DNA of 64,000 bases from Pedobacter arcticus A12 (GCF_000302595.1 NZ_JH947125.1:890299-954298), one strand, 5' to 3'. Positions 41,546 through 50,976 are shown, counted from the stretch's first letter. The notes: generated by a model from the sequence alone, not told the origin. Numbers and translations: made by a program.

Positions 41546-43630
41546 ATGCCTTTACTGTTTTCTTTAGTTTTTAACGATTTAAGCGTTTGGTGGCTAATAC
41601 CTTGTGTTGGCTTAGGCTTTCTTTACGCTTGGCTTTTTTATCAGAAATCGGTGATAGAAAATCGAGCGTTGAAAAATTCACTGTTTATAATGCGATCGGT
41701 TACGGTGGGTTTATTGGCTATTCTGTTACTCTCCCCTTTAATAAAAACCGTTAAACAACGTTTACAAAAGCCGTTGATATTCATCGCTCAAGATGCGTCT
41801 GCGTCAGTAGCTTTACTACAAAAAACCGGCTTCGATTCAATAGCTTATCATCAAAATCTACAGCATTTAGCCAAAAAATTAAGTGATGATTATGAGGTGA
41901 AACTCCTGAATTTTAGCGACCAAGCTAAAGCTGGTTTTAATTTTGAACAAAGCGGAAAGCAAACAGATATTTCAAGCGTTCTGGATTTTATTGATGGGCA
42001 AAGTCCAGATCAAAATATCGGTGCATTGATATTAGCCACAGATGGCATCTACAATAAGGGCAAAGATCCTATCACACAAATTTCTGATAAGCGATTTCCC
42101 ATTTATACGGTAGCCTTAGGCGATACCATTTCCAAGCGAGATCTGGTGTTGATGCCTCCCACTTATAACCAATTGGTTTATTTAGGCAACAGCCACGAAG
42201 TTGAAATTTCTGCCAAAGCCTTTGGTGTAAAAGGTGTAGCTACAACGCTAAAAGTAAGCACTAATGATGGGCAGTTAAAACAGCAACAGGTGTCTTTTGG
42301 TAAAGATGACGAAACAAAAACCTTTAAATTTACGCTTGACGCGAAAAAGAAAGGCATTCAGAAAATAACACTTTATTTAACGCCTATAGCTAACGAGGTT
42401 TCAACGGAAAACAATAAACAAACGATATATGTTGAAGTATTAGATGGTAGAGAAAAGGTTTTGCTTATTGCTGATGCACCACATCCAGATATCAGCGCTT
42501 TAAAGCAAGCAATATCAACGAATAAGAACTATGAAGTAAACGTCGCTTTCGCTGATGATTTTCCCGCGACAATAACAGATTATGGTTTGATTATCTTACA
42601 TAATCTACCTTCTACCACACATAATATTGGCGCTTTTTTAAACAGTATTAAACAAAAAAGTAAATGGTTTATTATTGGAACGCAGACTGATATAAATACC
42701 TTAAACAAGCAACAGTCCGTTTTAGAAATATCCGGAGGCAATCAGACACAAGCCTATTCCTCCATTCTAAATCCTGATTTTTACGCGTTTACGTTGAGCG
42801 CCGGTACTCAAAGTAATTTACAAAGCCTTGCACCCATTTTTGCCCCTTTTGCAAATTATAAGCTTAAATCGGCTGGCAAAACACTGTTGAAACAACAAAT
42901 TGGTAATGTAGAAACCGAGGCGTCTTTATTGGTTTTTGATGATGCAGGTGCAACGAAGACTGCAATATTAACAGGTGAAGGAATTTGGCGCTGGAGAATG
43001 GAGGACTTTGAGCGCAATAACAATACGGAGGCTTTTGATGAGTTGATTAATAAATCTGTACAGTATTTAAGTGCAAAAGAAGACAGACGTAAATTTAGAG
43101 TGCAAAGCAATGAAAGTAGGTATTTGGAAAATGAAGCTGTTTTGCTGAATGGCGAGCTTTACAATGATGCTTACGAACTTGTTAATGAACCCGAAGTAAG
43201 TTTAGAGCTAAAAAGCGCCGAAGGTAAAAAATATAGTTATGTGTTTTCTAGAGTTGGCAATGCTTACGAATTGAATACAGGATTTTTGCCCGTAGGAGCA
43301 TATGATTTTGTAGCGAAAACAAAACTGGGCTCTATGTCATATACTGCAAAGGGTGGTTTTTTAGTAGAGGCCTTAAATGTTGAGTTAATGGAAAGTAGAG
43401 CAAACCATCAATTGCTATACAATATAAGTGAAACAACAGGCGGGATAATGGTTTATCCTGAGGATATGATGAGCTTGATTGAAAAGATTAAGACCAACGA
43501 AAAGGTGAAAACGATAAGCTATCAGGAGAAAAATTACGACCCATTAATTAATTTGAACTGGATTTTTGCATTGATTATAATATTGCTGAGCTTTGAGTGG
43601 TTTTTGAGAAAAAGAAATGGAGCAGTATAA
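41546..43630 (+). CDS. Membrane protein with vWA-like MIDAS domain
   Basis: 694 residues. Two membrane helices at the N-terminus (about 12-28 and 45-62) and one at the C-terminus (LNWIFALIIILLSFEWFL) enclose a large periplasmic region. The stretch LIFIAQDASASVALL has the DxSxS MIDAS motif (about 80-84) and ILATDGIYNKG a later vWA signature, so this is a divergent vWA domain. A glutamine-amidotransferase-like or Ig-like middle follows. Bacteroidetes encode such proteins near BatA-type genes; no function is established. Its last 14 bases overlap the next gene. Confidence 0.8.
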   Translation: MPLLFSLVFNDLSVWWLIPCVGLGFLYAWLFYQKSVIENRALKNSLFIMRSVTVGLLAILLLSPLIKTVKQRLQKPLIFIAQDASASVALLQKTGFDSIAYHQNLQHLAKKLSDDYEVKLLNFSDQAKAGFNFEQSGKQTDISSVLDFIDGQSPDQNIGALILATDGIYNKGKDPITQISDKRFPIYTVALGDTISKRDLVLMPPTYNQLVYLGNSHEVEISAKAFGVKGVATTLKVSTNDGQLKQQQVSFGKDDETKTFKFTLDAKKKGIQKITLYLTPIANEVSTENNKQTIYVEVLDGREKVLLIADAPHPDISALKQAISTNKNYEVNVAFADDFPATITDYGLIILHNLPSTTHNIGAFLNSIKQKSKWFIIGTQTDINTLNKQQSVLEISGGNQTQAYSSILNPDFYAFTLSAGTQSNLQSLAPIFAPFANYKLKSAGKTLLKQQIGNVETEASLLVFDDAGATKTAILTGEGIWRWRMEDFERNNNTEAFDELINKSVQYLSAKEDRRKFRVQSNESRYLENEAVLLNGELYNDAYELVNEPEVSLELKSAEGKKYSYVFSRVGNAYELNTGFLPVGAYDFVAKTKLGSMSYTAKGGFLVEALNVELMESRANHQLLYNISETTGGIMVYPEDMMSLIEKIKTNEKVKTISYQEKNYDPLINLNWIFALIIILLSFEWFLRKRNGAV

Positions 43631-44234
43631 TCTTTTGATTGGTGACGTAATTACCATTTGTGGTACATTCTCTTTTGCCGTTTCGGGTGCTTTTGCAGCC
43701 ATGCAAAAGCGTTTAGATGCATTTGGAGTTTTGATTGTTGCCTTTGTAACAGCCGTTGGTGGTGGTACATTGCGAGATTTGTTGATAGGCGCTACGCCGG
43801 TATTTTGGTTAAAGGATGCAAATTATTCTTTGCTGATTATTGTTACCGCAATTGTAGCTATGATTTTTTGGAAGCGAATAAAATCCCTTAAAATCACTTT
43901 GTTTCTGTTCGACTCTTTAGGTTTGGGGTTCTTTACCATATTGGGTGTACAAAAAGGCTTAACTTATGATTTGAGTCCCGGAGTATGCGTTGCTTTAGGT
44001 ACAGTTACCGGCTGTTTTGGTGGTATAACCCGTGATATTTTACTGAATAATATTCCCTTAATCTTTAGAAAAGAAATTTATGCAACTGCCTGTATTTTAG
44101 GAGGTGTGATGTTTTTGATATTAAGATACTGGGGAGTTGATGATACCGTCGTAAAAGTGACATCTGTTGCGGTAGTTTTTCTGATTAGGATAATCGCTGT
44201 AAAGTATAAATTATCCCTACCTCGTATTTATTGA
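43617..44234 (+). CDS. TRIC-type cation channel family protein (UPF0126)
   Basis: 205 residues, seven hydrophobic segments in two repeats. Repeat marks: GTFSFAVSGAFAAMQKRLDAFGVLIVAFVTAVGGGTLRDLLIG and GVCVALGTVTGCFGGITRDIL, with the glycine-rich GGGxxRD motif in both. Bacterial TRIC proteins form trimeric potassium channels; physiological role in bacteria is unclear. Its start overlaps the vWA-like gene by 14 bp, implying a shared transcript. The stop lies 3 bp from the convergent divIC-like gene. Confidence 0.88.
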   Translation: MEQYNLLIGDVITICGTFSFAVSGAFAAMQKRLDAFGVLIVAFVTAVGGGTLRDLLIGATPVFWLKDANYSLLIIVTAIVAMIFWKRIKSLKITLFLFDSLGLGFFTILGVQKGLTYDLSPGVCVALGTVTGCFGGITRDILLNNIPLIFRKEIYATACILGGVMFLILRYWGVDDTVVKVTSVAVVFLIRIIAVKYKLSLPRIY

Positions 44235-44237
44235 CAG

Positions 44238-44540
44238 TTACTGCTTTGCCAGTTTATCATCCATAACTACATATACGTCTTCGTTCTCACGTTTCATATA
44301 ATAACGCTCACGGGCAAATTTCTCTAAACTTTGAATGTTGGTGGTTAATTCTTTAAGTTCAGTGTCTGCTTTTGTAATTTCTGAGGTATAAAATTCTTTT
44401 TCTTCTTCTAGCTTTTGCACCCTGGTACGATATTCATATTGCGAGGCTAAGTCATTTCTATCAAAGAAAAGCATCCAAACTATAAATGCCATCCCTGCTA
44501 TGAAAAACTTGTTTTTAAGAAGATTTAATAAATTTTTCAT
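44238..44540 (-). CDS. FtsB/DivIC-family septum formation initiator
   Basis: 100 residues: short cytoplasmic start, one membrane helix (FFIAGMAFIVWMLFF), a coiled coil (about 35-75; YEYRTRVQKLEEEKEFYTSEI) and the conserved end FARERYYMKRENEDVYVV. This is the DivIC/FtsB form, which links FtsL and FtsQ in the divisome. It is in an isolated position with no eno or fts neighbours here. It is convergent with the TRIC gene. Confidence 0.88.
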   Translation of the reverse strand: MKNLLNLLKNKFFIAGMAFIVWMLFFDRNDLASQYEYRTRVQKLEEEKEFYTSEITKADTELKELTTNIQSLEKFARERYYMKRENEDVYVVMDDKLAKQ

Positions 44541-44578
44541 TGTTTAAAAAAGACGGCTAATTTTTACAATTCAATAAT

Positions 44579-44622
44579 TTAAAGCAATTGATATTAACAA
44601 TAGTCGCTATCAATTGCTTTAA
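44579..44622. terminator. Hairpin downstream of the small membrane protein gene
   Basis: A 13-bp perfect stem (AAAGCAATTGATA and complement, extended by TT/AA) with a 14-nt loop, 20 bp beyond the stop of the 82-residue gene on the minus strand. No long T run, so termination strength is uncertain. Confidence 0.5.
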
Positions 44623-44641
44623 TAATATGATGTTAAATTCC

Positions 44642-44890
44642 TTATAAAGTGTGTGCTGGTGCATGCACTTCTTCCTGGTCTTTAGTGGAGATTAACGCAC
44701 AAAGAGCAACCAAAACACATAAAGCCACTAAAATCCAAAACCAATTAGTGTTCAAAAGCTCTGCACCACCTAAATTTGTAAGCGATGATCTGGAAACATA
44801 TACATCTGGAATTTTTGCTGATGCAAACGATAGGCTGTTTGTTAAAACTAAAGCAAAAAACAACATTGCAGATTTCAATAACGTTTTCAT
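44642..44890 (-). CDS. Small membrane protein of unknown function
   Basis: 82 residues. An N-terminal signal or anchor (LLKSAMLFFALVLTNSLSFASA) and one C-terminal membrane helix (NTNWFWILVALCVLVALCALI) with a charged tail. No family recognised. It has its own start region and hairpin, which supports a real gene. The protein may be exported and anchored by the second helix. Confidence 0.65.
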   Translation of the reverse strand: MKTLLKSAMLFFALVLTNSLSFASAKIPDVYVSRSSLTNLGGAELLNTNWFWILVALCVLVALCALISTKDQEEVHAPAHTL

Positions 44891-44969
44891 ATAATATTTT
44901 ATTAAGTGATTTTACGATTAATATTCCAAAAATAGTAAGCTTTAGGCAATATTAGAAGTTTAATTCAAA

Positions 44970-46679
44970 TTAATCTTCTAATTTCTCTAATTCCAATTTT
45001 ACAAAATCCATCAGTTCTTTAATATAAGTTGCGCTGAAATTAAATTCGATGCCTGCGGTTTTATAAATTTCTTTAATGTTTTTAGTATAACCCAATTTTA
45101 AAGCAGCAATGTAATTTGCTAAACCTTTCTCTGGATTTTGTTTGTAGTTTTTCCACATTGCAATAGCACCTAATTGAGCAATTGCATATTCGATATAGTA
45201 AAAAGGAACTTCAAAAATGTGCAATTGCTTTTGCCAAAGGTTTTCTAAAGCTTCCTGGTGGTCTGTCCAGTCCACAAAGTTTGCACCGAAGCGGTTGAAA
45301 ATCTCAGTCCAAGCTTTAGTTCTTTCGGCAGTTGTATGCGTTGGGTTGGTGTAAATCCAATGTTGAAAAGCATCTACAACAGCTACCCAAGGCAAGGTTT
45401 TTAAAACGTCACGTAATTGGTAGCGTTTTGCTCTTTTTAATTCCTCGGGGTCTTTAAAAAACTCATCCCAATGATCCATAGAAATCAACTCCATACTCAT
45501 TGATGCCAATTCTGCAACTTCAGACGGGCAATGTTTAAAGTCGTTCAACTCTAAATCAGCGGTTAAAAAAGTATGTACTGCATGGCCACCTTCATGCACC
45601 ATAGTGGTTAAATCTCTAAAAGAATTTGCCGAATTCATGAATATGAAAGGTGCACCAGTTTCTGCTAATGGATAATTATATCCTCCTGGAGCTTTTCCTT
45701 TTCTGCTTTCTACATCAAAAAGTCCATTAGCTTTCATGATTTCTAAGCGAGAACCCAAATAAGCATCCAATTTATTGAAGCACTTAGTCGATTTTTCGAT
45801 GAGCTCTTCGCCATTGTTAAATGGTTTCAACGGATTTTTTCCAGAAGTATCAACTTCGGTATCCCAAGGCTTTAACTCCTGTAATTTTAAAAGCGTTTTT
45901 CTTTCTTCCGCTTGCGCTGATAATAACGGAACAACTTCCTTTTCTATGGCATCATGGAAATCGAAACAATCTTTAGCAGTGTAGTCAAATCTGCCTAAAG
46001 CGGCAAACATATAATCTCTAAAATTATCGAAATCGGCGTTTACTGCAACTTGGTGACGTAGCGTTTTTAGCTTGTTGAATAAATCGTTTAACGCGTCCTT
46101 ATCATGCAAACGTCTTTCTGTAATGCTTTCCCAAGCTTCTTGCCTAACGTTGCGGTTTAAATCTTTTAAAAAATTAGCAGCCTGTTCTAATGTATATTCC
46201 TGCCCGTTTAAAGTAACAGACATGGCGCCGGTTATCCCTTGGTATTTTTGCTGTTCAACTTGTAACTCTGTTTGTAAGGGAATGTTTTTCTCTCTAAAAA
46301 GCTCAAGCGATTTTTTTATGGCTCGCAGGTAAACAAAATATTTTTCTTGGTTCAGTTCTTTTACGTAATCGCAATCAATCAGTTTTTTGTTAAGCTCATT
46401 TGCGATAGGTGCAATTTTAGGCTCAATTTCCGTCGCAAAATATTGGAACGATTTTACTAAATCGTCATTTGCAGTGTCGCAGCTCATTTTTATGTATCGC
46501 CATGCAAAATCTTCTTCTAAAGCAGCTTCAACTTCACTTTTATCTTTTAGCCATTTTTCTAATTCTATTACAGAATTTATTTTTCTGTTTAATAGTTCAT
46601 TTAATATAGGTTCTAACGTATCCCAGTCTATGTTTATATTTTCTGAGAGATAATTTCTTTGGGCTTTTTGTAAAATCAT
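44970..46679 (-). CDS. M3-family oligoendopeptidase
   Basis: 569 residues. The zinc motif MVHEGGHAVHTF has HExxH at about residue 362, with the third ligand Glu expected in CPSEVAELASMSMELI. The N-terminal helical domain (VMSVTLNGQEYTLEQAANFLKD) is typical of PepF-like oligoendopeptidases. Cytoplasmic digestion of short peptides is the family role. Its start overlaps the ubiA-like gene by 4 bp on the same strand, although the two proteins have no obvious link. Confidence 0.92.
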   Translation of the reverse strand: MILQKAQRNYLSENINIDWDTLEPILNELLNRKINSVIELEKWLKDKSEVEAALEEDFAWRYIKMSCDTANDDLVKSFQYFATEIEPKIAPIANELNKKLIDCDYVKELNQEKYFVYLRAIKKSLELFREKNIPLQTELQVEQQKYQGITGAMSVTLNGQEYTLEQAANFLKDLNRNVRQEAWESITERRLHDKDALNDLFNKLKTLRHQVAVNADFDNFRDYMFAALGRFDYTAKDCFDFHDAIEKEVVPLLSAQAEERKTLLKLQELKPWDTEVDTSGKNPLKPFNNGEELIEKSTKCFNKLDAYLGSRLEIMKANGLFDVESRKGKAPGGYNYPLAETGAPFIFMNSANSFRDLTTMVHEGGHAVHTFLTADLELNDFKHCPSEVAELASMSMELISMDHWDEFFKDPEELKRAKRYQLRDVLKTLPWVAVVDAFQHWIYTNPTHTTAERTKAWTEIFNRFGANFVDWTDHQEALENLWQKQLHIFEVPFYYIEYAIAQLGAIAMWKNYKQNPEKGLANYIAALKLGYTKNIKEIYKTAGIEFNFSATYIKELMDFVKLELEKLED

Positions 46680-47536
46680 AGGTGTGTACGGTAATAAATA
46701 TCAAATAAGAAAGATACAGCAAAAGCTACAGACGCTATGCCATTTGTAGTCATAAAAGCAAAGTTTACCCTGCTTAAATCATTTGGTTTAACTAACTGGT
46801 GCTGGTAAATCAACATTCCAATAAAAATTAATAAACCAATATAATAAGGCCAGCTTAAAGGGGTGAAAAATAAGGGAGCGATTACAAAAAGTGCGGCAAA
46901 AACATGTAATATGTTACTTGCCAATAATGCGTTTTTTTTACCCAAATAGGAGGGGATGGAGTGCAGGTTTTCTTCCCGATCAAAATCTTCGTCTTGCAAT
47001 GCGTAAATAATATCAAATCCGCTCACCCAGCATAAAACAGCCAGAGAGAACAAAACGGGTAGTAAAGCAAACTCGCCTGTGACCACCAGATAAGCGCCAA
47101 TTGGTGCTAAAGACAACCCTAAACCTAAAACCAAGTGGCACAAAGCGGTAAAGCGTTTGGTTACGCTATAACCTAAAACCACCAATAAGGCAATTGGTGA
47201 AAGCATAAAGCACAGGCTGTTGATAAAGTACGTTGTAACTATAAATAGTAAGCAATTGATAATGGTAAAAACCAAAGCATTTTTTGCAGTAATTCGCCCG
47301 GCGGGGATATCTCTTACTTTTGTGCGAGGATTTTTGGCGTCAATATCTCTGTCAAGATACCTATTAAAGGCCATTGCCGAGTTGCGGGCAAATACCATAC
47401 ACAAAACCATAAACAACAATTTATACCATAAAAAAGGTTCATTTGTAGTGTTTATCGCCAAAAAAAAGCCAATAAAGGCGAAAGGCATTGCGAAAATAGT
47501 ATGCGAGAATGTGACTAATGAAAGGTATTTTTTCAT
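46676..47536 (-). CDS. UbiA-family prenyltransferase
   Basis: 286 residues, about eight membrane helices. The first Asp-rich motif NRYLDRDIDAKNPRT binds the prenyl diphosphate through magnesium, and the second one is DIIYALQDEDFDREENLHS. The group resembles 4-hydroxybenzoate polyprenyltransferase (UbiA/MqnP); Bacteroidetes use menaquinone, so a menaquinone step (futalosine-type MqnP) is more likely than ubiquinone. A MenA role is less likely from the motifs. It lies between engB and the M3 peptidase. Confidence 0.88.
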   Translation of the reverse strand: MKKYLSLVTFSHTIFAMPFAFIGFFLAINTTNEPFLWYKLLFMVLCMVFARNSAMAFNRYLDRDIDAKNPRTKVRDIPAGRITAKNALVFTIINCLLFIVTTYFINSLCFMLSPIALLVVLGYSVTKRFTALCHLVLGLGLSLAPIGAYLVVTGEFALLPVLFSLAVLCWVSGFDIIYALQDEDFDREENLHSIPSYLGKKNALLASNILHVFAALFVIAPLFFTPLSWPYYIGLLIFIGMLIYQHQLVKPNDLSRVNFAFMTTNGIASVAFAVSFLFDIYYRTHL

Positions 47537-47548
47537 TCAGTAAATAGC

Positions 47549-48178
47549 TTAGTCAAATGTTTTATAATCTGGAATTTCAAAAACCTGATTGATTTGATCA
47601 ACCAGTTTCAAAATCTCATCTTTTCCCTGTTTGTTTTCTGCTGAAGTTAAAATCATCTCTGGCACTTCCTCAAAATATGCAGACAGTTCTTTTTTAAACT
47701 GTGCCATGTGCTGTTGCGATTTAACCTGACCTTGCTTGTCAGATTTGGTGAAGATTAAAAAGAACGGAATTCCTTTCTCTCCTAACGAACAGCAAAACTC
47801 GATATCTATTTTCTGAGGTTCTAATCGGCTATCTATCAATACAAAAACGCATTGCAAACTTTCCCGCTTTTCTAGATAATGTTTGATGAATTTCGCCCAT
47901 TCCAGGCGGTTGCTTTTTGAACTTTTAGCGTAACCGTAACCGGGTAAATCAACGATATACCAGCTTTTATTAATCAAAAAGTGATTGATCAATTGTGTTT
48001 TTCCGGGTTTTTGGGATGTTTTAGCTAAGCCTTTTACATCAACCAGCATATTTATTAAAGAAGACTTCCCTACGTTTGAACGGCCAATAAATGCGTATTC
48101 TGGCAATTGGGGAACAGGAAGCTTGCTTATTTTTGTATTACTAACAGTAAATTCTGCAGATTTTATAATCATGCCCAA
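47549..48178 (-). CDS. engB: Ribosome-biogenesis GTP-binding protein
   Basis: 209 residues. G1 motif GRSNVGKSSLINML (about 32-45), G2 region PGKTQLINHF, G3 DLPGYGYAKS, G4 TKSDK and G5 TSAEN are in order, with the YihA/YsxC spacing. It assists assembly of the large ribosomal subunit. A second ATG two codons in is an equally possible start. Divergent to the DUF3078 gene. Confidence 0.95.
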   Translation of the reverse strand: MGMIIKSAEFTVSNTKISKLPVPQLPEYAFIGRSNVGKSSLINMLVDVKGLAKTSQKPGKTQLINHFLINKSWYIVDLPGYGYAKSSKSNRLEWAKFIKHYLEKRESLQCVFVLIDSRLEPQKIDIEFCCSLGEKGIPFFLIFTKSDKQGQVKSQQHMAQFKKELSAYFEEVPEMILTSAENKQGKDEILKLVDQINQVFEIPDYKTFD

Positions 48179-48256
48179 AATTACGATTATTTATAGTTTA
48201 CAGGTAAATAAGTTTTTGCCTTTGAATAAGAAGCTATTATCTTCGCCAAAAAAGAT

Positions 48257-49126
48257 ATGAGAAAGTATATTACATTAGTTTTAGCGATTTTAGCTGTAAC
48301 ATACGGTTTTGCACAAGACAAAGTTGAAGAGAAAAAAGATGGTTGGGTAAAGAATGGGAATTTCTCTTTCCTGCTGAACCAATCTACTTTTAGCAACTGG
48401 CAAGCCGGTGGCGAGAATAACTTGTCGGGTAATCTTGGTGTTAATTACGACTTTAATTATAAAAAAGGCGATTTAAACTGGGACAATAAGGTGATAGCAT
48501 CTTACGGACTGGTTAAGACAAAAACGAGTGCTTTTACACAAAAAACTGATGACCGGATGGAGTTTAATTCTCTAATTGGTAAAAAAGCGACTGGTAATTG
48601 GTTTTATTCAGGGATTTTAAACTTTAAAACGCAGTTTACAAAAGGTTATAACTATAGCAAAGTAGCAGGGGTTGAAACACGAACTGCTTATACTAACTTT
48701 TTTTCTCCGGCATATTTAAACGTAGGTCCGGGTATGTTATGGAAAAAGTCAGACAATTTGAAAGTGAATATATCTCCGGCATCGTCTAAATTTATTTTCG
48801 TGGATAAAGCTTTTACGCTACCAAACGCTGCATATTTTGGTGTTGATGAAGGGAAAAGTTTTAGGTATGAGCTTGGTTTTTACACCTCGGCTTATTACAA
48901 GTTTAACATTATAGAAAATGTATCAGTCGAAAATATATTGAACTTATATTCTAATTATTTAGAAGATCCTCAGAATGTTGATTTAGATTATCAATTAAAC
49001 ATTGTATTGAAAGTGAACAAGTATTTATCAACCAACATTGCCTTCCAAACGATATATGATGACAATGCTTTTGCAGGTTTTCAAACTCGGCAGGTTTTTG
49101 GTTTAGCTGCGAATATTAAATTTTAA
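48257..49126 (+). CDS. DUF3078 outer membrane beta-barrel-like protein
   Basis: 289 residues. Signal peptide MRKYITLVLAILAVTYGFAQ; mature part begins DGWVKNGNFSFLLNQSTFSNWQAGGENNLSGN, the DUF3078 pattern, then alternating aromatic beta strands (LNWDNKVIASYGLVKT, NWFYSGILNFKTQF) and a C-terminal strand ending in Phe. Restricted to Bacteroidetes; probably an outer membrane barrel of unknown function. Single gene. Confidence 0.9.
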   Translation: MRKYITLVLAILAVTYGFAQDKVEEKKDGWVKNGNFSFLLNQSTFSNWQAGGENNLSGNLGVNYDFNYKKGDLNWDNKVIASYGLVKTKTSAFTQKTDDRMEFNSLIGKKATGNWFYSGILNFKTQFTKGYNYSKVAGVETRTAYTNFFSPAYLNVGPGMLWKKSDNLKVNISPASSKFIFVDKAFTLPNAAYFGVDEGKSFRYELGFYTSAYYKFNIIENVSVENILNLYSNYLEDPQNVDLDYQLNIVLKVNKYLSTNIAFQTIYDDNAFAGFQTRQVFGLAANIKF

Positions 49127-49174
49127 AGCTATTCGAGATAATTTAGACTTATATTTGGGTCTAGATTATTGTTT

Positions 49175-49258
49175 ACCCAGGTGGCGAAATTGGTAGACGC
49201 ACCAGCTTGAGGGGCTGGCGCCCTTATGGGTGTGGGAGTTCGAATCTCCTCTTGGGTA
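49175..49258 (+). tRNA. tRNA-Leu (anticodon GAG)
   Basis: An 84-nt cloverleaf: acceptor ACCCAGG pairs with CTTGGGT (one G-T), D arm GGCGAAATTGGTAGACGC, anticodon stem CCAGC/GCTGG with loop TTGAGGG (anticodon GAG), a long variable arm (CGCCCTTATGGGTG) of class II tRNAs and T arm GGGAGTTCGAATCTCC. No CCA is encoded. A hairpin terminator follows at 49270. Confidence 0.95.
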
Positions 49259-49269
49259 CTAAAAAATAT

Positions 49270-49305
49270 AAAAACAGCGTTTAAATTAGTTTAAACGCTG
49301 TTTTT
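49270..49305 (+). terminator. Terminator of tRNA-Leu
   Basis: A perfect 16-bp stem with 4-nt loop (AAAACAGCGTTTAAA and complement), ending in five T, 12 bp after the tRNA. Confidence 0.9.
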
Positions 49306-49415
49306 GGTTTTAAATTATTTTTTTAATAGTTCTCTTAAACCTATTGAAGGACGTTTTCTTAAAGATGTTTCCTAATTTAAACCAAAAAACAGAAACATTA
49401 AACTGTATTTATTTT

Positions 49416-49448
49416 ATAAGATAATCGGAATATTTCCGATTATCTTAT
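49416..49448. promoter_or_regulatory. 33-bp perfect palindrome, probable AbiE operator
   Basis: Arms ATAAGATAATCGGAA and its exact complement (15 bp each) around TAT, ending 13 bp before the first codon of the antitoxin gene. AbiEi antitoxins bind inverted repeats in their own promoters, so autoregulation is a natural reading. Confidence 0.7.
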
Positions 49449-49461
49449 TTATTTTATACAT

Positions 49462-50106
49462 TTGATTGTGGATTTAATAGAGAACCTTCGTTTATATAAA
49501 AATCAGCCAATTACTCATCAGTTATTGATGGATTCTCTGGCGGAATATAAAAGGCCAAACGACAAAGTTTACGAGCTGCTTAAAAGTGGCGTTTTAAAAG
49601 CTGTAAAGAGAGGGATATATTTGCCAGGTCCGATTTTAGGAAATCAGCAACCAGAGCCCTTTTTATTGGCAAATCATATTTTAGGGCCAAGCTATGTTTC
49701 TTTTGATGCTGCACTTGCCTACCATGGCTTAATTCCCGAACGGGTTTTTGAAGTATCTTCTGCAACTACTAAGGCAACCAGAAAATTTAATACACAGGTT
49801 GGCGTGTATAGCTATATACATTTACCACTTCCTTATTATTCGTTTGGAATTAATCATGTAGCTTTTGGAGATAAACAATATGGAATGGTGGCCTCGCCAG
49901 AAAAAGCCTTATTTGATAAAATAATTGGTTCTGCTGGTGTTGTGTTAAGAAGTGCTGTAACTGCCTATGATTATTTACTGGAAAGCTTACGAATGGATGA
50001 AGAAAGGTTAAAAGAACTTAATATAGATGAAATGGAGAGTTGGTTGCCAAATTCTCCAAAAAAAGAAAGTTTATTGATGATTATTAAAATGATTAAAGCC
50101 TTATGA
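49462..50106 (+). CDS. abiEi: Type IV antitoxin, AbiEi-like
   Basis: 214 residues from TTG at 49462 (GTG at 49468 is an alternative; there is no nearby ATG). The N-terminal winged helix (about 8-55; LLMDSLAEYKRPNDKVYELLKSGVLKAVKRGIYLPG) and the C-terminal part (PSYVSFDAALAYHGLIPE, ASPEKALFDKIIG) match the AbiEi antitoxin group. It represses its own operon and counters the nucleotidyltransferase toxin encoded next, with which it overlaps by 4 bp. Confidence 0.88.
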   Translation: MIVDLIENLRLYKNQPITHQLLMDSLAEYKRPNDKVYELLKSGVLKAVKRGIYLPGPILGNQQPEPFLLANHILGPSYVSFDAALAYHGLIPERVFEVSSATTKATRKFNTQVGVYSYIHLPLPYYSFGINHVAFGDKQYGMVASPEKALFDKIIGSAGVVLRSAVTAYDYLLESLRMDEERLKELNIDEMESWLPNSPKKESLLMIIKMIKAL

Positions 50107-50954
50107 TAAAGGAATGGTTGGATAGTTACGAGCCAGCAAATCAATATGATGCATTACAGGCTTTACGAGAAATTATGCAAGAAATTGCTCTTGCCGGATT
50201 ATATAGGGCGGGTTTTTTTGAGAAAGCGGCTTTTTACGGAGGGACAGCTTTACGTATTTTTCATAAGCTTGACCGATTTTCTGAGGATTTGGATTTCTCT
50301 TTGTTAGTGCCCAATGAAGATTTTTCACTCGCGAAATATTTAGATGCAATTCTGGTAGAATTCGCCTCGCAAGGAATGGAAGTATCTGTAAAAGAAAAGA
50401 AAAAATCTGTACAGACCAATATAGATTCTGCGTTTTTAAAGTCGGAAACTATTTGGAAGGAACTGGTTTTAGAAGGCATTATTCCACAAAGTGGTATAAA
50501 ACAGATTGCCAATATTAAAATTAAGCTCGAAGTTGATAAAAAGCCACCTTTGGGTTTTACAACAGAAGAGAAGCTGTTGCTGCGCCCGTTTTCATTTTAT
50601 GTAAAATGTTTTGTAATTACCGATTTATTTGCGGGTAAAATGCATGCTTTACTTTTTAGAAAATGGGGCGAAAATGTGAAAGGAAGGGACTGGTATGATA
50701 TGGAATGGTATATCAAAAAAGGTGTCGCTTTAAACCTTGATCATTTTTTGTTGCGAGCAAAAGATAGTGGAGATTGGCAACAGGAAAATATTACAGAGTT
50801 AGAATTTAGGGATTTATTGTTAACCAAGATTGATTCGGTTAATATGCAACGTGTAAAGGCCGACATCAGTAGATTTATAGCAGATCCAGATTCTTTAAAT
50901 ATATGGTCTGATGATTATTTTAAGGATCTGATAAATCACCTTAAAGTTGGTTAA
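50103..50954 (+). CDS. abiEii: Type IV toxin, AbiEii nucleotidyltransferase
   Basis: 283 residues. The nucleotidyltransferase signature FYGGTALRIFHKLDRFSEDLDFSLL has the GG(T/S)xLR loop and the ExDxDxS metal site (about 40-60); a conserved KVKI-like region (ANIKIKLEVDKKPP), LFAGKMHALLFRKWGENVKGRDWYDMEWY complete the domain. AbiEii toxins modify tRNA or nucleotides and can block phage growth. The antitoxin is immediately upstream. A hairpin terminator follows. Together with tRNA-Leu at 49175 this looks like a small defence insertion beside a tRNA. Confidence 0.88.
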   Translation: MIKEWLDSYEPANQYDALQALREIMQEIALAGLYRAGFFEKAAFYGGTALRIFHKLDRFSEDLDFSLLVPNEDFSLAKYLDAILVEFASQGMEVSVKEKKKSVQTNIDSAFLKSETIWKELVLEGIIPQSGIKQIANIKIKLEVDKKPPLGFTTEEKLLLRPFSFYVKCFVITDLFAGKMHALLFRKWGENVKGRDWYDMEWYIKKGVALNLDHFLLRAKDSGDWQQENITELEFRDLLLTKIDSVNMQRVKADISRFIADPDSLNIWSDDYFKDLINHLKVG

Positions 50955-50976
50955 AGCATTTAGCGAAACAAAAGTA

